From Bacteroidales bacterium UBA1800 (GTDB lineage: Bacteria; Bacteroidota; Bacteroidia; Bacteroidales; VadinHA17): a stretch of DNA of 6,555 bases. The position numbers and the translations under genes are program-made. Of the stretch, positions 1 through 5,681 are shown piece by piece (the stretch's first letter is position 1; each line of letters starts with the position of its first letter). The notes under the pieces were generated by a model. It was not told where the DNA came from and did no database searches. It worked only from the letters and a program-made list of their open reading frames with translations. The stretch covers positions 1-6,555 of the forward strand of contig DCFQ01000104.1 in assembly GCA_002319915.1 (NCBI GenBank), written 5' to 3'.

Positions 1-41
1 TCCTTAAAAGGGATGTGCTCTACCTGCTGAGCTACTGAATC
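1..41 (-). tRNA. tRNA-Lys (anticodon UUU), 5' part, truncated by the window edge
   Basis: Read on the minus strand, the sequence gives a 7-nt acceptor 5' strand GATTCAG, then T8-A9, a D-arm (GCTC ... GAGC), and an anticodon arm with stem CATCC, loop CTTTTAA and the start of the matching 3' strand (GGA). The anticodon TTT lies at plus-strand positions 6-8, which decodes Lys AAA/AAG codons. The 3' half of the anticodon stem, variable loop, T-arm and acceptor 3' strand lie outside the window. The gene is transcribed away from the dehydrogenase gene at 185 and has a consensus promoter just upstream. The 5' end at 41 is placed by counting back from the conserved T8-A9; the missing acceptor partner strand would confirm it. 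Confidence 0.88.
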
Positions 42-62
42 TCCTTAAGATTTTTCGCGGTG

Positions 63-94
63 CAAATTTAAGATAAAAAACTTTTCATCCAAAA
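63..94 (-). promoter_or_regulatory. Bacteroidota-type promoter for the tRNA-Lys gene
   Basis: On the minus strand, TAAATTTG (plus positions 63-70) exactly matches the Bacteroidota -7 consensus TAnnTTTG. A TTTTG motif at 90-94 fits the -33 element, with a 19-nt spacer. Transcription should start near 55, leaving a leader of roughly 15 nt before the mature tRNA 5' end at 41. The -33 element overlaps a 7-bp inverted repeat (AACTTTT 79-85 / AAAAGTT 91-97), which may simply reflect AT richness. Confidence 0.6.
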
Positions 95-127
95 GTTAGC
101 GCTTTTTTTTGGATATCAAAATAACGC

Positions 128-157
128 TTTTCTAAAAGTTAAATTTCCTTAAATTTA
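128..157 (+). promoter_or_regulatory. Weak candidate promoter for the SDR gene
   Basis: TAAATTTA at 150-157 differs from the Bacteroidota -7 consensus TAnnTTTG only in the last base. TTTT at 128-131 could serve as a degenerate -33 element with an 18-nt spacer. The predicted start point would lie about 20 nt before the ATG at 185. The surrounding DNA is very AT-rich, so chance matches are likely and support is modest. Confidence 0.28.
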
Positions 158-184
158 CATGTCCCTACTAACTAAGACTCTGTG

Positions 185-1003
185 ATGAAAAATATGTTCA
201 AGGACAAGGTTGTTGTTGTCACAGGCGCATCTTCCGGCATTGGTGAAGCAACTGCCCGTGAATTTGCAATATACGGAGCTAAAGTTGTTCTTGCCGCCAG
301 ATCGGGGGAGAAGCTCACAAGGATTGTTGAAAAAATCAAAGCCGGTGGCGGCACAGCCGATGCGATCGTGACGGATGTCACCTCTGAAGATGATTGCAAA
401 AGGCTCATCGGGGAAACAGTCTCAAAGTACGGCAAAGTCGACATCCTTGTCAATAACGCGGGTATTTCTATGCGCGCGGTTTTCGACGAGGTCGAGATCA
501 ACGTGCTGCGCAGGCTTATGGATGTCAATTTCTGGGGAACCGTTTATTGTACGAAATACGCTCTCCCGTACCTCGTTGCCAACAGGGGCTCGCTGGTCGG
601 AGTCTCATCCGTTGCCGGATTCCACGGACTACCTGGCCGGACCGGTTACAGCGCCTCCAAGTTTGCGATGCACGGATTACTGGAAACAATAAGGATCGAG
701 AATCTTAAAAAGGGACTCCATGTCATGATAATCGCTCCCGGATTCACATCTACCGAGATCAGGAAGCATGCACTGGTGGCTGACGGCAGCGAGCAGGGCA
801 GCTCCCCCAGGGATGAGGACCACCTTGATTCACCACAGTATGTTGCAAAATGGATACTTAAAGGGATTAGGAAAAAGAAAAGGAACAAGCTGCTGACCTG
901 GGACGGACGGCTGACCGCGCTCCTGCAAAGGATCATCCCGACTCTCGTTGACCTCAGCTACTACAACCATATGTCGCACGAACCAAATTCCCCGTTAAAA
1001 TAA
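185..1003 (+). CDS. Short-chain dehydrogenase/reductase (SDR) family oxidoreductase
   Basis: A classical SDR, an NAD(P)-dependent cytosolic oxidoreductase with a Rossmann fold. Visible motifs, numbered from the ATG at 185, are the cofactor-binding TGxxxGxG (residues 13-20), AAR after the second strand (37-39, where the Arg favours NADP(H)), NNAG (90-93), and the catalytic tetrad N115, S142, Y155 and K159 (YSASK). A PG motif follows at 186-187. The length of 272 aa is normal for the family. A basic stretch near 228-235 (RKKKRNK) and a hydrophobic tail resemble the 11-beta-HSD/DHRS7-like SDR group, but the substrate cannot be read from the sequence. A GTG at 182 and an ATG at 194 are alternative starts; no Shine-Dalgarno decides between them. 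The gene appears monocistronic, divergent from the tRNA gene. Confidence 0.93.
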   Translation: MKNMFKDKVVVVTGASSGIGEATAREFAIYGAKVVLAARSGEKLTRIVEKIKAGGGTADAIVTDVTSEDDCKRLIGETVSKYGKVDILVNNAGISMRAVFDEVEINVLRRLMDVNFWGTVYCTKYALPYLVANRGSLVGVSSVAGFHGLPGRTGYSASKFAMHGLLETIRIENLKKGLHVMIIAPGFTSTEIRKHALVADGSEQGSSPRDEDHLDSPQYVAKWILKGIRKKKRNKLLTWDGRLTALLQRIIPTLVDLSYYNHMSHEPNSPLK

Positions 1004-1042
1004 ATCCGGCCCCGGCTTGCCGCAATTTAGCGCCTGGTTGCC

Positions 1043-1076
1043 TGATCCGGAACCAGATTGACCTTATTCCGGATCA
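1043..1076. terminator. Perfect 10-bp inverted repeat, possible terminator of the SDR gene
   Basis: TGATCCGGAA (1043-1052) and TTCCGGATCA (1067-1076) are perfect reverse complements separated by 14 nt. The hairpin begins 39 nt after the SDR stop codon. Only a short TTTC follows the stem, so intrinsic termination would be weak. An operator for the DUF4252 gene downstream is an alternative, since it lies between the two transcription units. Confidence 0.4.
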
Positions 1077-1185
1077 TTTCAAAATTCTTCCGCATTAAAA
1101 AATTTGAAGCAGAATTCCTGTAATGAAATACAGCCTGGAGCGTCATGCAGATAAAAGAACAAGTACTAATCTTAAATTATCTGCT

Positions 1186-1695
1186 ATGAAAAGGTTTGTT
1201 TGGATTGCCCTGTTGTCAGCAATTGTTTCCGGTGCCTACGGACAAAGATCAATCGATGAGTTATTCAGGAAATATGCTGATGCCGACGGATTCGTGACTG
1301 TGACCCTAAATGGGAGCCTGCTTAAGCTTGCAAAAGCTCTCGACGATGATAAGGACCTGGTTCATGAAGGGATCACGGGTGACATAAATGAGATCAGGAT
1401 ACTCGCACAGGAGGACAAGAGTCTCAAAACCGATAATTTTTACAATTTTGTGATCAGGGACATTAACCTGAGCGATTATGATGAATTCCTCAGGGTGAAG
1501 GAAAAGGGCCAGGACCTGAGAATGCTGGTGAAGACCGAAGGGGACCATTTCAGGGAATTCCTGGTCATCGGCGGGGGAGAAGACAACCTGGTCATTCAGA
1601 TAAAGGGAAACCTTTCACTGCATGATGCCGAAAACCTGTCGAGCGATCTTAAAAGGGATCATGGCAGAAGATCGTTGGTCTCCGACCTTGATTAA
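1186..1695 (+). CDS. Secreted DUF4252-family protein, first paralog
   Basis: This is a predicted exported protein of 169 aa resembling the Bacteroidota family DUF4252, whose function is unknown. The start at 1186 gives a textbook signal peptide: MKR, a hydrophobic core over residues 4-16, and a likely signal peptidase I site after G19 (AYG/Q). There is no lipobox Cys, so it should be a soluble periplasmic protein. An upstream in-frame ATG at 1123 would put 21 polar residues before the signal peptide and is less plausible. Motifs shared with the protein at 2829-3353 are IDELF (23-27), GF (35-36), IRIL (70-73), NFY (84-86), YDE (98-100), VKE (104-106), LVK (114-116) and IKG (139-141), in the same order and spacing. 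The gene ends 44 nt before the sigma factor gene and is probably part of the same regulatory unit. Confidence 0.85.
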   Translation: MKRFVWIALLSAIVSGAYGQRSIDELFRKYADADGFVTVTLNGSLLKLAKALDDDKDLVHEGITGDINEIRILAQEDKSLKTDNFYNFVIRDINLSDYDEFLRVKEKGQDLRMLVKTEGDHFREFLVIGGGEDNLVIQIKGNLSLHDAENLSSDLKRDHGRRSLVSDLD

Positions 1696-1714
1696 GCATC
1701 TGTGATTATCTTTG
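1688..1714 (+). promoter_or_regulatory. Candidate Bacteroidota-type promoter for the sigma factor gene
   Basis: TATCTTTG at 1707-1714 exactly matches the -7 consensus TAnnTTTG. TTG at 1688-1690 could be the -33 element with a 16-nt spacer, slightly short. Transcription would start near 1720, giving a leader of about 20 nt before the ATG at 1740. It would let the sigma/anti-sigma genes be expressed by the housekeeping sigma factor independently of the upstream DUF4252 gene. The -33 element overlaps the 3' end of that gene. Confidence 0.42.
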
Positions 1715-1739
1715 CAAGTGAGAAGATGCGTTTCCCCGG

Positions 1740-2282
1740 ATGACCAGAAATGAATTCAGCAGTCTAGTGGCCAGGATGAGCAGAAAACTATATGTTCATG
1801 CTTACCATATACTTGAAGATCAGACTGGTTCTGAAGATGTTGTACAGGAGGTTTTTTTGAAGCTCTGGAAAATGAATGCATCGCTTGACAAATATGAGAG
1901 CATTGAGGCCCTGTCGGTGACAATGACCCGGAACCTGTGCCTTGACCACCTGAGAAGGCAGAAATTCACAGAGACCGGCAACGACAGGGCCTTTGCAGGG
2001 ATCCTGAACCAGGACCCGTCACCTCACGACTTAATGGAGAAGTCAGAAACCATGGAGATAATCGGCAATATCATTGAAAATTTGCCGGAAATTTACAGGG
2101 ATGTAATCAGGCTGAAGGATATTGACGGTTTCTCATACGAAGAAATATCTGAAAAGACCCGCATGAATATCAATACCCTGAGGGTAAATCTTTCGCGTGC
2201 CAGAAAGATGGTAAGGGATGAATTATTAAAATTCTCATATGGAAAAAGAGGAAATAAAAAGGCTCCTGGAGAAGTACTATAA
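1740..2282 (+). CDS. ECF-type RNA polymerase sigma-70 factor
   Basis: An alternative sigma factor of 180 aa that should direct RNA polymerase to a small regulon. Region 2 spans about residues 10-75: the core-binding helix carries SEDVVQEVFLKLW (31-43), and the promoter -10 recognition part includes TRNLCLDHLRRQK (63-75). A linker (76-105) leads to region 4 (about 107-163), with NLPEIYRDVIRLKDIDGFSYEEIS (114-137) and a helix-turn-helix ending in TLRVNLSRARKMVRDEL (146-162). There is no region 1 or 3, as expected for ECF factors. The ATG at 1740 lacks an obvious Shine-Dalgarno, normal for Bacteroidota. The last 44 nt overlap the next gene, so about 15 C-terminal residues beyond the sigma fold (GKRGNKKAPGEVL) are encoded in shared DNA. 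The neighbouring membrane protein is the probable anti-sigma factor. Confidence 0.93.
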   Translation: MTRNEFSSLVARMSRKLYVHAYHILEDQTGSEDVVQEVFLKLWKMNASLDKYESIEALSVTMTRNLCLDHLRRQKFTETGNDRAFAGILNQDPSPHDLMEKSETMEIIGNIIENLPEIYRDVIRLKDIDGFSYEEISEKTRMNINTLRVNLSRARKMVRDELLKFSYGKRGNKKAPGEVL

Positions 2283-2829
2283 CGGGGAGAGCACTGAGAA
2301 AGAAGAGGGACTGCTGAAAGAGCTCTTTGCCTCGGAAACCGTGCCGGAGGATTTTGAGCACGATAAGGCTCTATTCAACTATTTCAGGCATGTCTCAAAG
2401 ATGCCTGAACCTTCACCCGGCTTTGAAAGCAGGATACTCAGTGCCGCAGCGGACGACAGGATGGTCCCGGTGCGGCCGGCCAGGAAGATACTTGTTACGG
2501 TGCTCGCAATCGCTGCGGGAGTGGCCCTAATCACCGGGTCCTATTTCTTCCTTAAACGAGGCAGTGAACCCCGCGACACCTACTCTGATCCTGCGGTTGC
2601 GTATGCCGAGACAATGAAGATACTGCACGGGGTCTCATACAGGCTCAGCTATGGCAGGAAGAGCCTGGAACCTGTCGGGAAGCTCCATAAATTGACAAAA
2701 GAGAGCCTTGTGGCATTTGAAAGCCCTGCGAAGATAGTTGATGAGAAGCTTAAGTCGCTGAATCAGCTCAACAGGACGGTTAAAACACTCGGCACCATCA
2801 ATAGCGAAAACGAAACAATCAAGAAATAA
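2239..2829 (+). CDS. Single-pass membrane protein, probable anti-sigma factor for the adjacent ECF sigma
   Basis: A protein of 196 aa with a short cytoplasmic N-terminal region (1-80), one transmembrane helix (about 83-105, ILVTVLAIAAGVALITGSYFFL) and a C-terminal part (106-196) expected in the periplasm. Positive residues before the helix (RPARK, 79-83) support an N-in topology. The N-terminal segment LLEKYYNGESTEKEEGLLKELF (9-30) resembles the start of Bacteroidota anti-sigma proteins of the FecR-adjacent type, but I see no zinc-binding HxxxCxxC motif and no recognisable FecR domain. The anti-sigma call therefore rests on topology and on the 44-nt overlap with the sigma gene, which implies translational coupling and balanced dosage. 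The C-terminal region is rich in Lys, Leu and Ser and may be helical. It could be the sensing part or contact the DUF4252 proteins. Its stop codon overlaps the next start (TAATG). Confidence 0.78.
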   Translation: MEKEEIKRLLEKYYNGESTEKEEGLLKELFASETVPEDFEHDKALFNYFRHVSKMPEPSPGFESRILSAAADDRMVPVRPARKILVTVLAIAAGVALITGSYFFLKRGSEPRDTYSDPAVAYAETMKILHGVSYRLSYGRKSLEPVGKLHKLTKESLVAFESPAKIVDEKLKSLNQLNRTVKTLGTINSENETIKK

Positions 2830-3353
2830 TGAAAAAGATATTCCTTTTAACCGCACTTTTGTCGCTGGCCATTGCCGGTCAGTCACAGGTAAATGCAATC
2901 GATGAGATGTTTGACAGGTATTCTGAAAAAGAGGGATTCACCACTGTCTATATTTCGAGCAAGCTGCTTGGGATGTTCATACCCAAGGATGCAAAGGATG
3001 AAGAAGGACGAGATATAGTGGGCAGATTAAGCTCGATAAGGATACTCACCGTCGAAGATACACTGCTGAACAAAAATGTGAATTTCTACAAAGAGCTTAG
3101 TTCCAGGGTGAATTTCAGGGAGTATGATGAGTTGATGGTTGTAAAGGAAGGAGGAGACATCACCAAATTCCTGGTAAAGCAAAAGGGGGACCGCATCTCG
3201 GAGCTCCTTATGATCACCGGCGGACCTGGCGGAAACACTCTGATATCTATCAAGGGGGATCTCGACATGAAAGCAATCTCCGAACTCTCGAAAAACAGCG
3301 GTATTGAAGAGCTGAAAGACCTGGATAAGATCGATAAGGACAATCCCAGATAA
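2829..3353 (+). CDS. Secreted DUF4252-family protein, second paralog
   Basis: A predicted exported protein of 174 aa, a clear paralog of the product of 1186-1695. The signal peptide (MKK, then a hydrophobic core at residues 4-16) is likely cut after A16 or S19 (GQS/Q). There is no lipobox Cys. Conserved blocks in the same order as in the first paralog are IDEMF (24-28), GF (36-37), IRIL (70-73), NFY (85-87), YDE (99-101), VKE (105-107), LVK (115-117), GD (120-121), GG (131-132) and IKG (141-143). The C-terminal tail (155-174) is charged and rich in Asp, Lys and Glu. Its ATG overlaps the anti-sigma stop by one base, so it is translationally coupled to the sigma operon. The biochemical function of DUF4252 is unknown. 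Roles as a periplasmic signal modulator or an effector of the sigma system are both possible. Confidence 0.85.
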   Translation: MKKIFLLTALLSLAIAGQSQVNAIDEMFDRYSEKEGFTTVYISSKLLGMFIPKDAKDEEGRDIVGRLSSIRILTVEDTLLNKNVNFYKELSSRVNFREYDELMVVKEGGDITKFLVKQKGDRISELLMITGGPGGNTLISIKGDLDMKAISELSKNSGIEELKDLDKIDKDNPR

Positions 3354-3407
3354 TATCAGCCGGATCTTACGCAGATTCGAGCACATTTTTGCTTAACTTG
3401 TCAGAAT

Positions 3408-3443
3408 AATTTCCGGGGCTTTTAAATAATTGCCCCGAAAATT
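3408..3443. terminator. Strong hairpin between the sigma operon and relA, possible terminator
   Basis: The arms AATTT-C-CGGGGC (3408-3419) and GCCCCG-A-AAATT (3432-3443) pair over 11 of 12 positions, with one C/A mismatch, around a 12-nt AT-rich loop. It lies 55 nt after the second DUF4252 stop and 29 nt before the relA start. The downstream GTTATTT is only modestly T-rich. It may terminate the sigma operon or lie in the relA leader. Confidence 0.42.
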
Positions 3444-3454
3444 GTTATTTGCAC

Positions 3455-3461
3455 AAGGAGG
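3455..3461 (+). promoter_or_regulatory. Strong Shine-Dalgarno sequence for the TTG-initiated relA gene
   Basis: AAGGAGG at 3455-3461 is a near-perfect Shine-Dalgarno sequence, 11 nt before the TTG at 3473. An in-frame TGA at 3464-3466 rules out any earlier start, and the next in-frame ATG is at 3533, which would remove 20 residues. The site therefore decides for TTG. Such a strong site stands out here because the other genes in the window have none. Confidence 0.65.
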
Positions 3462-3472
3462 ATTGACTCAAA

Positions 3473-5650
3473 TTGGACACTGTCAAACTGGAAAAGGCCT
3501 GTAAAGCCCTTATTGATGCAGCCAAGGGAACCATGGCACCCGGCGATAAGGCCAGGATCCGCCGCGCCCTTGACATTGCTGTAAGAGCCTGCGGGGATAA
3601 TCTTATCCTGACAGGTGAGCCCGAAATACTTCACGCCATCTCTGTGGCATCCATACTGACTGGTGAAATGGGGCTGGGCGTCACTTCAATAGTCCCTGCT
3701 CTCTTTCATGATTGTTTCGACAGGATTGAACTGAGCCCGGAAGAGCTTGAGAAAGAATTCGGCGCAAAAGCGATAGAGATCATTCGCGGTTTTTCCAGGA
3801 TTACCGGAATAAATTCCCTTCAGTCATCATACCAGGCGGAGAACTTCCGGAAACTGCTGCTGAGCCTTGCTGATGATGTGAGAGTCATACTTATCAAGCT
3901 CGTGGAGAGGCTCGAGTATATGAGGAACCTTGAACACGCTCCTGAAACGGACAGGCTCCCTCTCGCTTCCGAGACTTATTTCCTTTATGCCCCGCTTGCC
4001 CACCGGCTAGGATTCTACAATATCAAATCGGAAATGGAAGACCTTGCGGTCAAGTTCCTTGAACCTGATCAATATTCTTATATTGAAGGCAGGCTCAGGC
4101 AGACTACCGCTTCAAGAAACAAGTTTATCAGGGAGTTCTCGAAGCCGCTGGATGAAAAACTGCAGCAGCTGGGCTTCAGGTTCACCATCAAGAGCAGAAC
4201 CAAATCAATTCACTCCATAATGCTTAAAATGAAGAAGCAGGGAGTGGAGTTTGACGAGGTCTACGATCTTTTTGCAATTAGGATCATTCTTGACAGCGAC
4301 AGTGAGCATGAAAAATCCGATTGCTGGCGGGTCTATTCCGTAGTCACTGATCTCTACCAGCCTAATCCGAGCAGGCTTCGCGACTGGATCTCGGTGCCTA
4401 AATCCAACGGCTATGAATCACTTCACACTACGGTCGTCGGGCCCAGGGGTAAATGGGTCGAGGTCCAGATACGCTCGGTGCGAATGGACGAAATTGCAGA
4501 AAAGGGGCTTGCCGCTCACTTCAGGTATAAGGGGGTCAAGGGAGAAGGTGGCCTGGAGGTGTGGCTTACAAGGATGAGGGAAATACTTGAATCGACCGAC
4601 AAGGAGGACAAGGCTTTCCTTGACCAGGTCAGGTCCGGGCTCTATACCGATGAGGTCTTCGTCTTCACTCCCAGGGGTGATATCCGTCAGCTTCCTGCGG
4701 GATCGACCGTCCTCGATTTTGCATTCGATATCCACACAGCCGTTGGCGCTTCGTGTGTGGGCGCGAAGGTAAACGGCAAAAATGTGACGATCCGCTATGT
4801 TCTCCAGAATGGCGATCATGTTTCGATCATAAGGTCGAAGAACCAGAAGCCGCGGGAAGACTGGCTCTCCTTTGTTGTGACCGGGAAAGCCAAATCGAAG
4901 ATAAAGCAGGCCCTTAATGAAGAAAAGACCAGGGCAGCTGCGGAGGGGAAGGAAATACTGATGAGGCGCCTCAAAAACTGGAAGCTGCCTTATGGCGACT
5001 CGGTTGTACAGAAGCTTATCATTCACTATAACCTGAAAACTGCCCAGGACCTGTACTTCCTTATCGAATCCGGAAAGCTTGACCTTTTACAGATCAAGGA
5101 TGTCCTAACGCGTCCTGAGCAGACTGCGGAACCCGTGAAGCCGGCGGAGCTCCCGGAGAAGCCGGTGAGAGAAGAAACTACTTCGCAATATTCAGATTTC
5201 CTGGTCATTGAAGACAAGGTCGATGGACTCGATTACAGGTTGTCAAAGTGCTGCAATCCGGTGTTCGGAGATTCCATTTTTGGTTTTGTCACCATTTCGG
5301 AAGGAATAAAGATACACCGGTCGGGCTGCCCGAATGCCCACTATATGATGGCAAAGTTTCCATACCGGATTGTATCGGCCAGGTGGACGAAAACAGGTGC
5401 TGCCGGATCATTCATCGCCACCGTCAAGCTGACAGGGGTAGAGGAGGTGGGTATTGTGAACAGGATCGCCGACATATTATCCGGGTACAATGTAAGCGTG
5501 CGGAACTTTAACTACAGCATGGATGATGGCATGTTCGAGGGAACCCTGAATATAATGGTCCCCAACAATGATGTACTTTACGGGATCATAAGAAGGATCC
5601 AGGGACTTAAAGGGATCCTCAGGGCAACCAGGCAAATAAGTGAACAATGA
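3473..5650 (+). CDS. relA: RelA/SpoT-family (p)ppGpp synthetase with a degenerate hydrolase site
   Basis: A full-length long RSH protein (725 aa) that makes the stringent-response alarmone (p)ppGpp from ATP and GDP/GTP. Domain order is hydrolase-like HD (about 25-190), synthetase (about 230-355), TGS (394-455), helical linker, Pro/Glu-rich spacer (548-568), zinc-finger (588-625, CC at 593-594, H615, C619) and ACT (645-720). Synthetase motifs look intact: RTKSIHSIMLKM (242-253), FDEVYDLFAIR (260-270), RLRDWISVPKSNGYESLHTT (301-320), VEVQIR (329-334) and AEKGLAAH (342-349). In the HD domain H54, H79 and D80 are kept. Compared with the Streptococcus dysgalactiae Rel hydrolase site, however, R44, E81, D82, D144 and N148 correspond to I45, D83, R84, E145 and Y149. 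Hydrolysis is therefore probably weak or absent, and a second, hydrolase-competent RSH should exist elsewhere in the genome. The gene starts at TTG behind a strong Shine-Dalgarno and is followed directly by the PrsW-like gene. Confidence 0.94.
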   Translation: MDTVKLEKACKALIDAAKGTMAPGDKARIRRALDIAVRACGDNLILTGEPEILHAISVASILTGEMGLGVTSIVPALFHDCFDRIELSPEELEKEFGAKAIEIIRGFSRITGINSLQSSYQAENFRKLLLSLADDVRVILIKLVERLEYMRNLEHAPETDRLPLASETYFLYAPLAHRLGFYNIKSEMEDLAVKFLEPDQYSYIEGRLRQTTASRNKFIREFSKPLDEKLQQLGFRFTIKSRTKSIHSIMLKMKKQGVEFDEVYDLFAIRIILDSDSEHEKSDCWRVYSVVTDLYQPNPSRLRDWISVPKSNGYESLHTTVVGPRGKWVEVQIRSVRMDEIAEKGLAAHFRYKGVKGEGGLEVWLTRMREILESTDKEDKAFLDQVRSGLYTDEVFVFTPRGDIRQLPAGSTVLDFAFDIHTAVGASCVGAKVNGKNVTIRYVLQNGDHVSIIRSKNQKPREDWLSFVVTGKAKSKIKQALNEEKTRAAAEGKEILMRRLKNWKLPYGDSVVQKLIIHYNLKTAQDLYFLIESGKLDLLQIKDVLTRPEQTAEPVKPAELPEKPVREETTSQYSDFLVIEDKVDGLDYRLSKCCNPVFGDSIFGFVTISEGIKIHRSGCPNAHYMMAKFPYRIVSARWTKTGAAGSFIATVKLTGVEEVGIVNRIADILSGYNVSVRNFNYSMDDGMFEGTLNIMVPNNDVLYGIIRRIQGLKGILRATRQISEQ

Positions 5651-5681
5651 ACTGCTTTTAACATATGTAAACAGAACACCT

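Noticed and set aside
79..97. 7-bp inverted repeat AACTTTT/AAAAGTT near the tRNA promoter
   Set aside because: It is made of A/T runs in very AT-rich DNA and is not supported as an operator or terminator.
1049..1054. GGAACC resembling an ECF-type -35 element upstream of the first DUF4252 gene
   Set aside because: It is part of the 10-bp inverted repeat and no convincing -10 partner follows at a suitable distance. A short match like this is expected by chance.
1123..1185. Upstream in-frame ATG that would lengthen the first DUF4252 protein by 21 residues
   Set aside because: The added residues are polar and would bury the signal peptide. The start at 1186 gives a normal exported protein like its paralog.
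3443..3450. GTTATTTG as a -7 element for relA
   Set aside because: It lacks the TA of the TAnnTTTG consensus and is too close to the Shine-Dalgarno to leave a normal leader.
4418..5026. Minus-strand open frame of 202 codons inside relA
   Set aside because: It lies wholly within a strongly conserved RelA coding region and has no recognisable domain, so it is an antisense shadow.
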